A stretch of 33,312 nt of DNA from the NCBI GenBank assembly GCA_029263375.1, contig JAJCXP010000313.1, positions 1 to 33,312 on the forward strand, in the 5' to 3' direction. Under the pieces are notes generated by a model. That model did not search any database. It saw only the letters and a program-made list of their open reading frames with translations, and was not told where the DNA came from. Of this stretch, positions 1 to 9,299 are shown in pieces. Within the stretch, counting starts at the first letter, position 1; every line of letters starts with the position of its first letter. Made by a program: the position numbers and the translations under genes. The DNA comes from Acidobacteriota bacterium. GTDB lineage: Bacteria; Acidobacteriota; Thermoanaerobaculia; Multivoradales; JAHEKO01.

Positions 1-1
1 C

Positions 2-3000
2 ACCGGCGTGCTCTGGATCGGTACGCTGGGAGGCGGCCTGTCGCGCTTCGACGCCGCGCGCGGCACCTTCTCCCACTTCCAGCACCGCTCCGGTGACCCG
101 GCGAGCCTCGGCAGCGATCGCGTCGAGGTCGTGTATCAGGACCGCCAGCGCCGACTCTGGGTCGGCAGCGACGGCGCCGGGCTCGCGCAGTTCCATCAAC
201 ACCGCGCCGAGTTCGAGCCCATCGAGCTCCTTCCCGGTGAGCGGGTCAGCGTCACCGGCATCTTGCAGGACCGCACCGGAGTCCTCTGGATCGGCAGCCG
301 GCGATCGGGTCTGTTCAGCTACGACCCGGCGACGTCCGAGCGAGCCCACTACGCCCACGATCCCGCCGACGATGGGTCGCTGAGCGACGATCGGGTCGCG
401 GCGCTTCTCGAAGACCGCGCGGGGGAGCTCTGGGCTGCCACGGACGGTGGCGGCCTGAACCGCCTGGACCGGGCAACCGGCTCGTTCGAGCGCCTCCGAC
501 ATGACCCGGGAGATCCGGGCTCGATTGCCTCGGACACCGTCCGCGCCATCTTCGAGGACAGTTCCGGCACGCTCTGGATCGGCACCGACGCCGGGCTCGA
601 CGAGTGGCATCCGCAGAGCCGCGCCTTCGCCCACTACTCGCACGACCCGAATCTGCCCTACACCCTCAGCCACGACAGCGTGATCTCGATCGCCGAGGAT
701 CGGGGCGGCGTGCTCTGGGTCGGGACCTACGGCGGCTTGAACAAATGGAACCGCGCCACCGAGGCGTTCAAGCACTACCGGCACTCGGCGAACGACGCCA
801 CCCAGCTCGGTGACAGCTTCGTCACGTCGTTCGCCGCCGGCCCCGACGGCAAGACCTTCGTCGGCACCATCGGAGGACTGAGCCTGCTCGACCCGGTCGA
901 CGGCTCGTTCGTCAACTACCGGCACGATCCGGACGACCCGATGAGCCTGAGCGACAACCGAGTGATGGCGCTCCACGCCGATCGGAACGGCACGCTCTGG
1001 GTCGGCACCCGCGGTGGTGGCCTCGATCGCATGGATCCGTCGACCGGCATGGTGACCCGCTTTCCAGCGGCGCCTGGCAGCCCGGACGGGCTCTCGAGCG
1101 CCGGGATCACCTCCGTGCTCGAGGATTCACGCGGCCGGGTCTGGGTCGGCACCATCGCCGGCGGCCTCTATCGGCTCGATCCCGCTACCGGCCGCTTCCG
1201 GCGGTACGGCCACGACCCGGACGATTCTTCGAGCCTTTCGACCGATCGGGTGCTGGCGCTCTACGAAGATCGTCGTGGTCTCCTCTGGGTCGGCACCTAT
1301 GGCGGTGGTCTGAACCGGTTGGACCCCGAAACCGAGCGCTTCGCCGCCTTCAGGAGGGGCGACGCCGATGGACTGCTCAGTGACGACGTGTGGGCAATCG
1401 TCGAAGACCCGGATGAGAACCTGTGGCTCGGCACCCGCGGCGGCGGTCTCAGCGTCTGGCCGGCCGAGGATCGCCGAGCCGGGCGGAGCCGCTTTCGCAG
1501 CTACACCACCCAGCAGGGTCTGCGAAACAACGTCGTCTACAGCGTCCTGGTCGACGACGCCGAACAGGTCTGGATCAGTAGCAGCCGCGGCCTGTCGAGA
1601 TTCGAGCCCGGGACCGAGGAGCTCACCCACTACGACGAAAGCCACGGTCTGCAGGGCAACGAGTTCAACTTCGGCGCCGCCTACCGCTCGGCGCGCGGTG
1701 AGCTCCACTTCGGCGGCATCAACGGCTTCAACGTCTTCCGGCCGGCGGATCTCGATATCGGCAGCTATCACGCGCCGGTCGTGCTGACTCGCGCCCGAAT
1801 CGGCAACCGGCAGGCGGCAGCGGTGACCAATGCCGGGGTCGAAGCGTTCGAAATCGAGCACCGGGACCGCTTCTTCGAGCTCGAGTTCGCAGCGCTCGAC
1901 TTCGCGGCGCCCGAGCAGCCCACCTACCGCTACCGGATCGACGGCCTCGAGGACGGCTGGGTCGATCTCGGGACCCGGCGGACGATCGGCTACGCCAACC
2001 TCGACCCCGGCGGCTACACGGTCCGGATCGCGGCCTCGAACTACGACGGCAGCTGGAACTCCAACGAGCTGAGCGTGAGGCTCGACGTCCGGCCGGCGCC
2101 CTGGAACGGTCCGCCGGCGCGCGCGCTCTACGTTCTGGCCGCGGGCCTGGCGCTGGTCGCCGCACGACGCGCCTACCACCGGCGCCTGGAGCGGGTGGGC
2201 GAGCTGGCAGCCGCCACCAAAGCCAGGGAGCTGGCGGAGTACGCGAGTCGGACCAAGTCCCAGTTCCTGGCCAACATGAGCCACGAGATCCGGACACCCC
2301 TGAACGGCGTTCTCGGCATGGTCGAGCTGCTCCAGCGCACTCCCCTCTCCAACTCCCAGGGCCGCTTCGCCGCGACGGCGGCTCGTTCCGCCGGACACCT
2401 CCTGAATCTCCTCAACGACCTGCTCGACCTGTCCAAGATCGAAGCCGGCAAGCTACAGCTCGAGTCGGTCGCGTTCGACCTGCGCCAACTGGTCGAGGAG
2501 GTGGTCGAGCTGTTCGCGGAGAGCGCACAGCAGAAGGGCCTGCACGCACTGTGTGCGATTCCCGAGGACACACCCACCCGGCTCCTCGGCGACCCGACCC
2601 GGCTGCGCCAGGTCTTGGGGAATCTGATCGGTAACGCGATCAAGTTCACCTCCACAGGGCACGTCCTGGTGCGGGTCGCGGCGCAGGCCGGCAGCCATTC
2701 GGATGCCGTGGAGGTGAGGTTCTCGGTCACCGACACCGGGATCGGCATGGCGGCCGAGACCCAGAAACGGGTGTTCGAGTCCTTCCGACAGGCGGACGGC
2801 TCGACCACCCGCAAGTACGGTGGTACCGGGCTCGGCCTGTCGATCTCGAAGCAGCTGGTCGAGAGAATGGGCGGCGAGATCGAGGTCCGCAGCCGTCCGG
2901 GCGAGGGCTCCCGCTTCAGCTTCGCGATCGCCTTCGGGCTGCAGGATCCCGATCGCAAGGCGGTCGCCGCTCCCAGCTTCCCAGCCTTGACCGCTCTGAT

Positions 3001-4189
3001 CGTTCACGCCAGCGATGCCGGCGCGGAGCTGCTCGGCGAACGGCTCGGCGAGTGGGGCGTGCGGGCGCGGACGGTCGACACCCTCGAGGGCGTCGAGCCG
3101 GGCGCCTACGATCTCGCTTTCATCGACACCGGCCTGCTCGGACCGGAGCGCTCGCCCGCCTGGTCGGCGCTCACCGAGATCGCCGGCTGCAGCCGCACCG
3201 CGCTGCTGGCGCCGGTTCAGTTCCAACACGAAGCACAGGCGTTGCAAGCGGGCGCGGAGGTGTGCATCGTCAGGCCTGAGCGGCGCTCCGACCTGCTGCG
3301 CTTCGTGGCGGGCCCCGACGCTCTGGCCTCGCTCGAGACCCCGGAGGAGGGGACCGCTGTCGAGCCCGGGGTGCGACCTCCGAGAGTCCTGGTGGCGGAA
3401 GACGACTCCACCAATCAAACGATCGTCGGAGCGATGCTCGAAAGCCTGGGCGTCACCGCCGAGATCGTCGGCGACGGCTTGCGAGCCATCGAGGCGACCC
3501 GGCGAGAGTCCTTCGACCTGGTGCTGATGGACTGCCAGATGCCCGACATGGATGGCTACGAGGCCAGCCAGGCGATTCGCCGTCACGAGCAGCGTGCGGC
3601 ACTGGACCCCACTTCTGTCGCCATCGCCCGCTCGGTGCCGATCGTCGCCATGACCGCCAGCGCCATGACCGGCGAGCGAGCGCGTTGTGCCGCCGCGGGC
3701 ATGGACGACTACCTGGGCAAGCCGTTCAACTGCGAAGATCTCGAGCTGACCCTCGCCCGGCACCTCGGAACCCGCTGGCGGCGCCCCCGGGCTCGGCCCC
3801 AGGAGGCACTCCCGGAGGTCGCCTCCGAGTCGGTCTCGCCGATCGACTCACGGCGACTGGAGATCATTCGCTCTCTCGCTGGTGACGGCGGCGACGAGCT
3901 GCTGCACACCGTGGTCCAGAGCTTCACCGAAGATGTGCCCGCGATGCTGGCAACAATTCGCGAAGCTCTGGAAACGGGCGAGCCGGTGGCCGTTGAGCGC
4001 AGCGCCCACCGGCTGAAATCGAGCAGTGCCAATCTCGGAGCGGTCAATCTCTCGCGACTGGCCGCCGAGCTCGAAGCGCTCGCCAACGATCGGCGCACCG
4101 ACGGCGCCGAGCACCTGATCTCGCGCATCGAGGACGCGTTCACGCAAGCACGAAGGATCCTGGAGGACACATGTCATCGAGCAGCCTAA
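2..4189 (+). CDS. Hybrid sensor histidine kinase with two-component-regulator propeller (5' truncated)
   Basis: The frame is open from the window edge, so the N-terminus (probably signal peptide and first blades) is missing; 1395 residues are visible. Residues 1 to about 590 hold about 13 repeats of the Reg_prop type, each with a core such as LWVGTYGGGLNRLD. A Y_Y_Y domain follows (about 620-700), then one membrane helix (about 706-723). The cytoplasmic part has HisKA with SHEIRTPLNG (His761), HATPase_c with GNLIGNAIKF near 873 and GTGLGLSISK, a degenerate receiver-like segment (about 995-1105), a complete receiver with phospho-acceptor Asp1177 in LMDCQMPDMDGY, and a C-terminal Hpt domain with AHRLKSSSANLG (His1336). 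It is a periplasmic-ligand sensor with an internal phosphorelay, of the type often tied to polysaccharide or nutrient sensing. It overlaps the next gene by 19 bp, so translation is probably coupled. The ligand is unknown. Confidence 0.95.
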   Translation, partial: TGVLWIGTLGGGLSRFDAARGTFSHFQHRSGDPASLGSDRVEVVYQDRQRRLWVGSDGAGLAQFHQHRAEFEPIELLPGERVSVTGILQDRTGVLWIGSRRSGLFSYDPATSERAHYAHDPADDGSLSDDRVAALLEDRAGELWAATDGGGLNRLDRATGSFERLRHDPGDPGSIASDTVRAIFEDSSGTLWIGTDAGLDEWHPQSRAFAHYSHDPNLPYTLSHDSVISIAEDRGGVLWVGTYGGLNKWNRATEAFKHYRHSANDATQLGDSFVTSFAAGPDGKTFVGTIGGLSLLDPVDGSFVNYRHDPDDPMSLSDNRVMALHADRNGTLWVGTRGGGLDRMDPSTGMVTRFPAAPGSPDGLSSAGITSVLEDSRGRVWVGTIAGGLYRLDPATGRFRRYGHDPDDSSSLSTDRVLALYEDRRGLLWVGTYGGGLNRLDPETERFAAFRRGDADGLLSDDVWAIVEDPDENLWLGTRGGGLSVWPAEDRRAGRSRFRSYTTQQGLRNNVVYSVLVDDAEQVWISSSRGLSRFEPGTEELTHYDESHGLQGNEFNFGAAYRSARGELHFGGINGFNVFRPADLDIGSYHAPVVLTRARIGNRQAAAVTNAGVEAFEIEHRDRFFELEFAALDFAAPEQPTYRYRIDGLEDGWVDLGTRRTIGYANLDPGGYTVRIAASNYDGSWNSNELSVRLDVRPAPWNGPPARALYVLAAGLALVAARRAYHRRLERVGELAAATKARELAEYASRTKSQFLANMSHEIRTPLNGVLGMVELLQRTPLSNSQGRFAATAARSAGHLLNLLNDLLDLSKIEAGKLQLESVAFDLRQLVEEVVELFAESAQQKGLHALCAIPEDTPTRLLGDPTRLRQVLGNLIGNAIKFTSTGHVLVRVAAQAGSHSDAVEVRFSVTDTGIGMAAETQKRVFESFRQADGSTTRKYGGTGLGLSISKQLVERMGGEIEVRSRPGEGSRFSFAIAFGLQDPDRKAVAAPSFPALTALIVHASDAGAELLGERLGEWGVRARTVDTLEGVEPGAYDLAFIDTGLLGPERSPAWSALTEIAGCSRTALLAPVQFQHEAQALQAGAEVCIVRPERRSDLLRFVAGPDALASLETPEEGTAVEPGVRPPRVLVAEDDSTNQTIVGAMLESLGVTAEIVGDGLRAIEATRRESFDLVLMDCQMPDMDGYEASQAIRRHEQRAALDPTSVAIARSVPIVAMTASAMTGERARCAAAGMDDYLGKPFNCEDLELTLARHLGTRWRRPRARPQEALPEVASESVSPIDSRRLEIIRSLAGDGGDELLHTVVQSFTEDVPAMLATIREALETGEPVAVERSAHRLKSSSANLGAVNLSRLAAELEALANDRRTDGAEHLISRIEDAFTQARRILEDTCHRAA

Positions 4190-6339
4190 TCACACCTACC
4201 CCCCGAGCCGGCCGCGACCGCGTCGTGCTGGTGGTCGACGACGAGAAGATGATGCGTCTGCTCGCCCGCCAGTCGCTCGAGCGCTCAGGCTTCAAGGTCG
4301 TCGAGGCGCAGGACGGCGCCACCGCGCTCGACTGCTTTCACGACCAGCACCCGGACATGGTGCTGCTCGACGTGCAGATGCCGAACAAGGACGGTTTCGA
4401 GGTCTGCCGCGAGATCCGGAGCTCGCCGTTCGGGCACTTCACGCCAATCATGATGATGACCGGCCTCGACGACGTGGCTTCGATCGAGCGCGCCTACGAG
4501 GCGGGCGCCACTGACTTCATCAACAAGCCGCTCAACTGGCTGGTACTGGGCCACCGCCTCGAGTACATCCTGCGCTCGAGTCGTTCCTCGGAGCGGCTGC
4601 GCGAAAGTCAGGCCAAGCTCTCCAACGCCCAGCGAATCGCCAAGCTCGGCTACTGGGAGTGGATTCCGGACCAGGACCGACTCTACTGCTCGAGCGAACT
4701 GCGGCGGATCTTCGGCATCCCGACCGGGCACCGCCCCACCAATCTCGAGGAGCTGACAATGTTCATACACAGCGAACAGCGGCAGCGCTTCCGCGAGGCC
4801 GTTCGCGAGCTCCTCACCGGCGGCGCTGCCGTCGGCGACCTCGAGTTCAAGGTGCACACCGGCGCCGGGGGCGAGCGCTTCGTGCGCCAGTACACAGAGG
4901 CCCTGCTCGACGAAGACGCCCGGGTGACTCGGATCTCGGGCACGATCCAGGACGTCACCGGGCAGCGCGAGGCCGAGGAGAAGGTCCGCTACATGGCGTA
5001 TTACGACGCCCTCACCGGCCTGCCGAATCGACGCTCGTTCACCGAGAACCTGCAGCGCGTCCTCGAGGATCCGCGCTTCCGCAACGATTCGACGGCGGTC
5101 CTGTTCATCGACCTCGACCGACTCGACGTGGTCAACGAGAGCCTCGGCAGGCCGGCCGGCGACGAGCTAGTGCGCCTGGCGGCTTTGCGCCTGGTGGCCA
5201 GCGGGCGCTCGACCGACATGGTCGCGCGAGCGACCCACGGCCGCAGTCAGCACGTGGTGTCGCGCTTCGACGGCGACGAGTTCGTCGTGCTGCTCACCCA
5301 GCTGGTCGACGTCGAGGCCACGGCGGCGGTCGCCGACCGCGTCCGCAACGCCCTCGCGGAGCCGTTCGAGGTCGGCGACCAGGAGATCTTCGTCTCCGCC
5401 AACGTCGGTATCGGTGTGTTCTCGCACGATGGTGAGACGGCTGAGCAGCTGCTGCGCAACGCCCACCTCGCCGCCCAGCACGCCAAGGAGACCGCCGGCG
5501 ACGGCTGCCAGTTCTACACCCACTCGCTCAACGAAGCCGCCCGCGAGCGTCTCACGCTCGAGGCCGACCTGCGCCGCGCCGTCGAGCGCGGCGAGTTCGA
5601 GCTCCACTACCAGCCGCAGTTCCGGGTCGCCGACGACGCTATCGTCGGCGCCGAGGCACTGATCCGCTGGCGTCACCCCGAACAGGGACTGGTGTCGCCG
5701 CTCACCTTCATCCCGCTGTGCGAGGAGATCGGCCTGATCCACGAGGTCGGCGCCTGGGTGCTCGAGACCGCGTGCCGACAGGCGAGGGAGTGGCAGCGAG
5801 CGTACGACCCGGACCTCCGGATCAGCGTCAACATCTCCAACCGCCAGTTCGGCGGCAACCGCCTGACGCCCGCCATTCGGGACCTGCTGGCGACGACCGG
5901 CATCGCACCCGGAACGCTCGAGCTCGAGCTCACCGAAAGCGTGATCCTGGGGGCCGACGACGACGACCTGACGCAGCTCGCCGATCTGCGCCGCCTGGGC
6001 CTGAAGCTCGCCATCGACGACTTCGGCACCGGCTACTCGTCGCTCAGCTACCTGACCCGGTTTCCGGTCGACGCCCTGAAGATCGACCGCTCCTTCATCC
6101 GCGAGGTCCCGGGCCGGGAGCACCAGGAATCGCTGGCCAAGGCGATCATCGCCATGGGCCAGAGCCTCGGTCTGCGGGTGATCGCGGAGGGGGTCGAGAC
6201 CGAGGACCAGCTCGCCTTCCTGCGCGCGCACGACTGTGAGGAGCAGCAGGGATTCCTGATGGGGCGGCCGGTGGTCGCCGAAGAGTTCGGGCAACGGCTT
6301 GCCGCGGCCGCGGCGGAGGCTCACTCTCAGGCCAGCTGA
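4171..6339 (+). CDS. Response regulator with REC-PAS-GGDEF-EAL domains (c-di-GMP signalling)
   Basis: This 722-residue cytoplasmic protein starts at an ATG inside the end of the hybrid kinase gene, behind GGAGG at 4162-4166. The receiver (about 10-130) has the DDE acidic pair and phospho-acceptor Asp67 in LLDVQMP. A PAS segment (about 155-270) contains YWEWIPDQD. The GGDEF domain (about 280-440) has DGDEF at 367-371 instead of GGDEF, so cyclase activity is doubtful. The EAL domain (about 455-710) keeps EALIRW (from 495), ELTES, DDFGTGYSS, LKIDRSFI and AEGVET, the full set expected of an active c-di-GMP phosphodiesterase. The overlap with the kinase gene makes that kinase the likely phospho-donor. 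Net output is inferred to be c-di-GMP hydrolysis controlled by phosphorylation. Confidence 0.95.
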   Translation: MSSSSLITPTPRAGRDRVVLVVDDEKMMRLLARQSLERSGFKVVEAQDGATALDCFHDQHPDMVLLDVQMPNKDGFEVCREIRSSPFGHFTPIMMMTGLDDVASIERAYEAGATDFINKPLNWLVLGHRLEYILRSSRSSERLRESQAKLSNAQRIAKLGYWEWIPDQDRLYCSSELRRIFGIPTGHRPTNLEELTMFIHSEQRQRFREAVRELLTGGAAVGDLEFKVHTGAGGERFVRQYTEALLDEDARVTRISGTIQDVTGQREAEEKVRYMAYYDALTGLPNRRSFTENLQRVLEDPRFRNDSTAVLFIDLDRLDVVNESLGRPAGDELVRLAALRLVASGRSTDMVARATHGRSQHVVSRFDGDEFVVLLTQLVDVEATAAVADRVRNALAEPFEVGDQEIFVSANVGIGVFSHDGETAEQLLRNAHLAAQHAKETAGDGCQFYTHSLNEAARERLTLEADLRRAVERGEFELHYQPQFRVADDAIVGAEALIRWRHPEQGLVSPLTFIPLCEEIGLIHEVGAWVLETACRQAREWQRAYDPDLRISVNISNRQFGGNRLTPAIRDLLATTGIAPGTLELELTESVILGADDDDLTQLADLRRLGLKLAIDDFGTGYSSLSYLTRFPVDALKIDRSFIREVPGREHQESLAKAIIAMGQSLGLRVIAEGVETEDQLAFLRAHDCEEQQGFLMGRPVVAEEFGQRLAAAAAEAHSQAS

Positions 6340-6355
6340 CTCACCCGCGGGTGAG
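6340..6355. terminator. Perfect 16-bp palindrome between convergent genes
   Basis: CTCACCCG followed directly by CGGGTGAG forms an uninterrupted inverted repeat that fills the 17-bp gap between the EAL gene and the convergent large exported protein gene. On the + strand it is followed by CTTATTTCTC, a weak U-rich run; on the - strand there is no T tract. It is placed to act as a terminator, possibly bidirectional, though a zero-length central loop means the real stem would open a few bases. Confidence 0.5.
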
Positions 6356-6356
6356 C

Positions 6357-9275
6357 TTATTTCTCGAACAGCTTGAGCACAGTCAGAAGGAGAGAGAAGC
6401 CGCTGTCCGGGCCGGCCACCGCGACGCCGACGTCCAGGTTGATCACCGTCTGCCACGGGCCGACCACGGTCCCGGCAATGCCCGCGCCCGCCAGCAGCTC
6501 ACGGTCGAGCGCGCTCTGCTGATCGGTCGCCCAGGCGACGTCGCCCACCAGGTTCAGCCGGAACGCTCCGGCGACGTCGAAGCCGTAGGAGAGGTGGGTC
6601 GCCAGAACCTCCTCTGCCTTGACCTTGTCGCTCTGGTAGCCGTGAATCTGCACGTCGCTGAAGACACCGAACTCGTACTTGCTGAAACGGTCGAGCCGGC
6701 TACCGTCGAGATACTCGATCTCGGCGCCGAACTTGAGGAAGTTCGGCAGGTGCCAGGTCTTGCCGACGCCCGCGCCCCACCGGAGGTAGGTGTCGGAGTC
6801 GGGATCGAACTCGGTGTTGCCGGGTAGGCCCCAGGGGTCCCACTGACCGCGCAGGTTGTAGGTACCTCCCAGCCTGAGTCGGTAGCCGTTGCGGTTGTAG
6901 CGCCCGGTGACACTGAAGCCATGCTTGAGATGGTCACTCGGTACGACGAACTCGGGAGCGGTGTCATCGGCGCGACCGAATTTCGCCCACTCGAGCTCGT
7001 ACTCGAGGTCGAGCTTGAAGAAGTTGCCGATCGGCCGGCCAAGCTTGATGTCGAAGCTGGGCGTGAGCAGCTCGACGTCCTCACCTTTGGCCTCGACGCC
7101 GCTCCGGAATCGGGAATCGGTGCGGGCGAAGGCGATCCCGAACAGGTCGAGGCCGAGGTCGAACTTGCTGTCGCGGAAGCTCGGATCGGTGATCGCCACG
7201 CTGACCAGCGGCCCGGCGAAGAAGACGTTGGCCTGGGTGCCGGTACCGCGCCAGTCGAACCAGAGCCAATTGATACCCGCCAGCGGCACCGGGAAGTCGA
7301 GTGACTCGTCGTGGAGCACTCCGCCGACCAGGAAGCGCCGGCTGGTGTCGAGCTCTTCCTGGACCACTCGCTCGCCGGTCTCCTTGTCCACCTTCAAGAA
7401 ACGGAAGCCCTCATCGGTGTCGCGCACCATGGTCAGGTCGGAATCGAGAACCGCCTGCCGGCGAACGTCGAAATCGTCGCCGTTGATCTTGATGTCGGTC
7501 AGCAGGATTTCGCGCTCGACGATGGTGGTGGCGCTCAGGATCGACCAGATCTGCTGGCCCACCAGCCGCACCGGCAGGTAGTAGCTGGTGGCGCTCCACA
7601 CGGCCGGCTCACCGTCGGCGGTGAGCGGCGAGAACTGGGTCGTCTCGTCATTGGAAAGCACGTCGCCCTTGAGGCCGAGCTGGACCGCGCGGGTCTGGAC
7701 CCGGGCGTAGATCTCGCGGTCCACCCAGACCGTGCCCTGATGCAGAGTCCGTCCCTCTTCGATCGCCACCGCGGGCTCGAAATCGACCACCCAGCAGTCG
7801 CGACCTCGCACCGTCGCGGTGCCGCGCAGCGTGTAGCGGTACTCGCGGGTGAAGTTGATCTCGATCGGCAGCGAGGCGGCGCGCTCGGGCTGCAGCAGCG
7901 GGATCTCGGGAATCTTCTTGCTGCGCCATTTCACCCCGTTGACCAGGAACTCCCGCCACGCCCAGTCGTAGCTCTCGCCCTGGCGCTCGAAGTAGTCCCC
8001 CTTGAAAGTGGTCTCGACCGACTGCGCGCCGGTCCCGACCTCGAATCGAAGATGGGCCGTGTTGACCGCCTGGTAGTGGCGCAGGCGGCGCGCCTGCGCG
8101 TCCTCGAACGCCTGCAGTCGGCGCAGGATCTCCTCGACCGGCATCTGCCGCCGATCTTCCACGGTGAGCGTCTCCTCGACCCCCGCCACTCCCTCGAGAT
8201 CGGCGGCGCTCATGCGATCCAGGCTGATCAGCATCACCGCCGGCGGCGACTCCACCTCGACCTCGAAGCCGGTCGACGTGCGCAGACCGTACAGCGGCAA
8301 CGGCGTGCCGGTGTCGATGTCGATCAGGGCCGCATTGTTCAGCTGCGGATCGGGAAACTCGAGACGTACCGAGCCCGCACCCGCCGCCGATCGCACCACC
8401 ACCCGCAGCGACAGATCCTCACCGCGCACGAAGCTCCAGGCCGCGTCAGCGCCGCTGGGCGCGGAGTAGGGATCGACCGAGAGGTCGCCCTGGAAGTTTG
8501 CCGCCACACGCCGGAAGGGCGCCAGCCATGCCGAGCTGGCCTCGGGGATCTCGAACAGCGAGATCGGCGCGCCGGCGGCGGCCAGGCGACCGGCCTCGAA
8601 CAGCACGCCGGCGGGCTCCGCCGGCGCAGCGATGCGGTCGGCCGCGATCCGGATCCCGGGGTCGAACCCCTGCAGGGTCGCTGAGAGCACCGACAACCGC
8701 TCGTCGGGCAGCGCCGGCAGCGCCACGCCGTCGAGATAGGCGGCGACCTCCTCGGCGAACAGGCTCTCGAGGTACTCCGAGTCCAGGTTCTCCAGGGTCA
8801 CGAAGACCTGGGCATCCGGCTGCGCGCCGGTGACGGCGACGGCGGCGCGCTTGATCAGGAACGCCAGATCGTCGGCGGCGGCGTCACCGGCGGATCTCCA
8901 GCCGATCTGGATGTGGCCACTCGGCGTAGAAACGGCCGCCAGCCCTGCCAGCGCCCGCAGCTCCACCTCGAGGTTGGTCAGATTCGACCTGAGCGGCGGC
9001 GCACTCTCGAACTCGAACATCAGCCACGGGATGGCGCCCGCCGCAATCACGCTCCGAACCCCCTGAGCACCGCTCTCGGACGAATCCGGTCGCCACTTGA
9101 CGAACAGCACCTCGTCCTCGGAGAGAGGCTCGCCCGAGATCATCTCGGCCGCGGCCGTCGGGTCGCCGACGATCACGCCGGCGCACGGAAGACAGTCCGG
9201 CGTCTCGGCGCCCACCGGGCTCGCCAGCACGCCCAACACCAGCAGGGGGATCAGAACAGTCGTTCGAATAGTCAT
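6357..9275 (-). CDS. Large exported protein of unknown function with a beta-barrel-like C-terminus
   Basis: I do not recognise this 972-residue protein as a whole. It begins with a clear signal peptide (MTIRTTVLIPLLVLGVLAS, cleavage near VGA-ET). Residues about 25-370 look globular and alternate hydrophobic strands and helices, possibly a TIM-barrel-like region. A helical linker with VEEILRRLQAFEDAQARRLR follows near 380-400. Residues about 405-640 are strand-rich and recall LolA/LolB-type lipoprotein-carrier folds. Residues about 650-972 consist of alternating amphipathic strands with many aromatic residues (for example GINWLWFDWRGTG and YRLRLGGTYNLRGQW) and end in VLKLFEK, consistent with an outer-membrane barrel of roughly 10-14 strands. 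The ATG is preceded by AAGAGGCTGAGAG. It lies 24 bp downstream of the Nudix gene on the same strand, so the two may share a transcript. The reading frame is secure; domain assignments are tentative. Confidence 0.8.
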   Translation of the reverse strand: MTIRTTVLIPLLVLGVLASPVGAETPDCLPCAGVIVGDPTAAAEMISGEPLSEDEVLFVKWRPDSSESGAQGVRSVIAAGAIPWLMFEFESAPPLRSNLTNLEVELRALAGLAAVSTPSGHIQIGWRSAGDAAADDLAFLIKRAAVAVTGAQPDAQVFVTLENLDSEYLESLFAEEVAAYLDGVALPALPDERLSVLSATLQGFDPGIRIAADRIAAPAEPAGVLFEAGRLAAAGAPISLFEIPEASSAWLAPFRRVAANFQGDLSVDPYSAPSGADAAWSFVRGEDLSLRVVVRSAAGAGSVRLEFPDPQLNNAALIDIDTGTPLPLYGLRTSTGFEVEVESPPAVMLISLDRMSAADLEGVAGVEETLTVEDRRQMPVEEILRRLQAFEDAQARRLRHYQAVNTAHLRFEVGTGAQSVETTFKGDYFERQGESYDWAWREFLVNGVKWRSKKIPEIPLLQPERAASLPIEINFTREYRYTLRGTATVRGRDCWVVDFEPAVAIEEGRTLHQGTVWVDREIYARVQTRAVQLGLKGDVLSNDETTQFSPLTADGEPAVWSATSYYLPVRLVGQQIWSILSATTIVEREILLTDIKINGDDFDVRRQAVLDSDLTMVRDTDEGFRFLKVDKETGERVVQEELDTSRRFLVGGVLHDESLDFPVPLAGINWLWFDWRGTGTQANVFFAGPLVSVAITDPSFRDSKFDLGLDLFGIAFARTDSRFRSGVEAKGEDVELLTPSFDIKLGRPIGNFFKLDLEYELEWAKFGRADDTAPEFVVPSDHLKHGFSVTGRYNRNGYRLRLGGTYNLRGQWDPWGLPGNTEFDPDSDTYLRWGAGVGKTWHLPNFLKFGAEIEYLDGSRLDRFSKYEFGVFSDVQIHGYQSDKVKAEEVLATHLSYGFDVAGAFRLNLVGDVAWATDQQSALDRELLAGAGIAGTVVGPWQTVINLDVGVAVAGPDSGFSLLLTVLKLFEK

Positions 9276-9299
9276 CTCTCAGCCTCTTGCCGCGCTCTT

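Noticed and set aside
1127-2398. Long open frame of 423 codons on the - strand inside the hybrid kinase gene
   Set aside because: It lies opposite well-conserved propeller, Y_Y_Y and HisKA sequence, and its translation is low-complexity without domains, as expected of antisense frames in GC-rich genes.
7311-8684. 457-codon open frame on the + strand opposite the large exported protein
   Set aside because: The translation is Arg/His/Asp/Leu-rich with no signal or domain; the - strand frame has a signal peptide, a Shine-Dalgarno and barrel-like strands.
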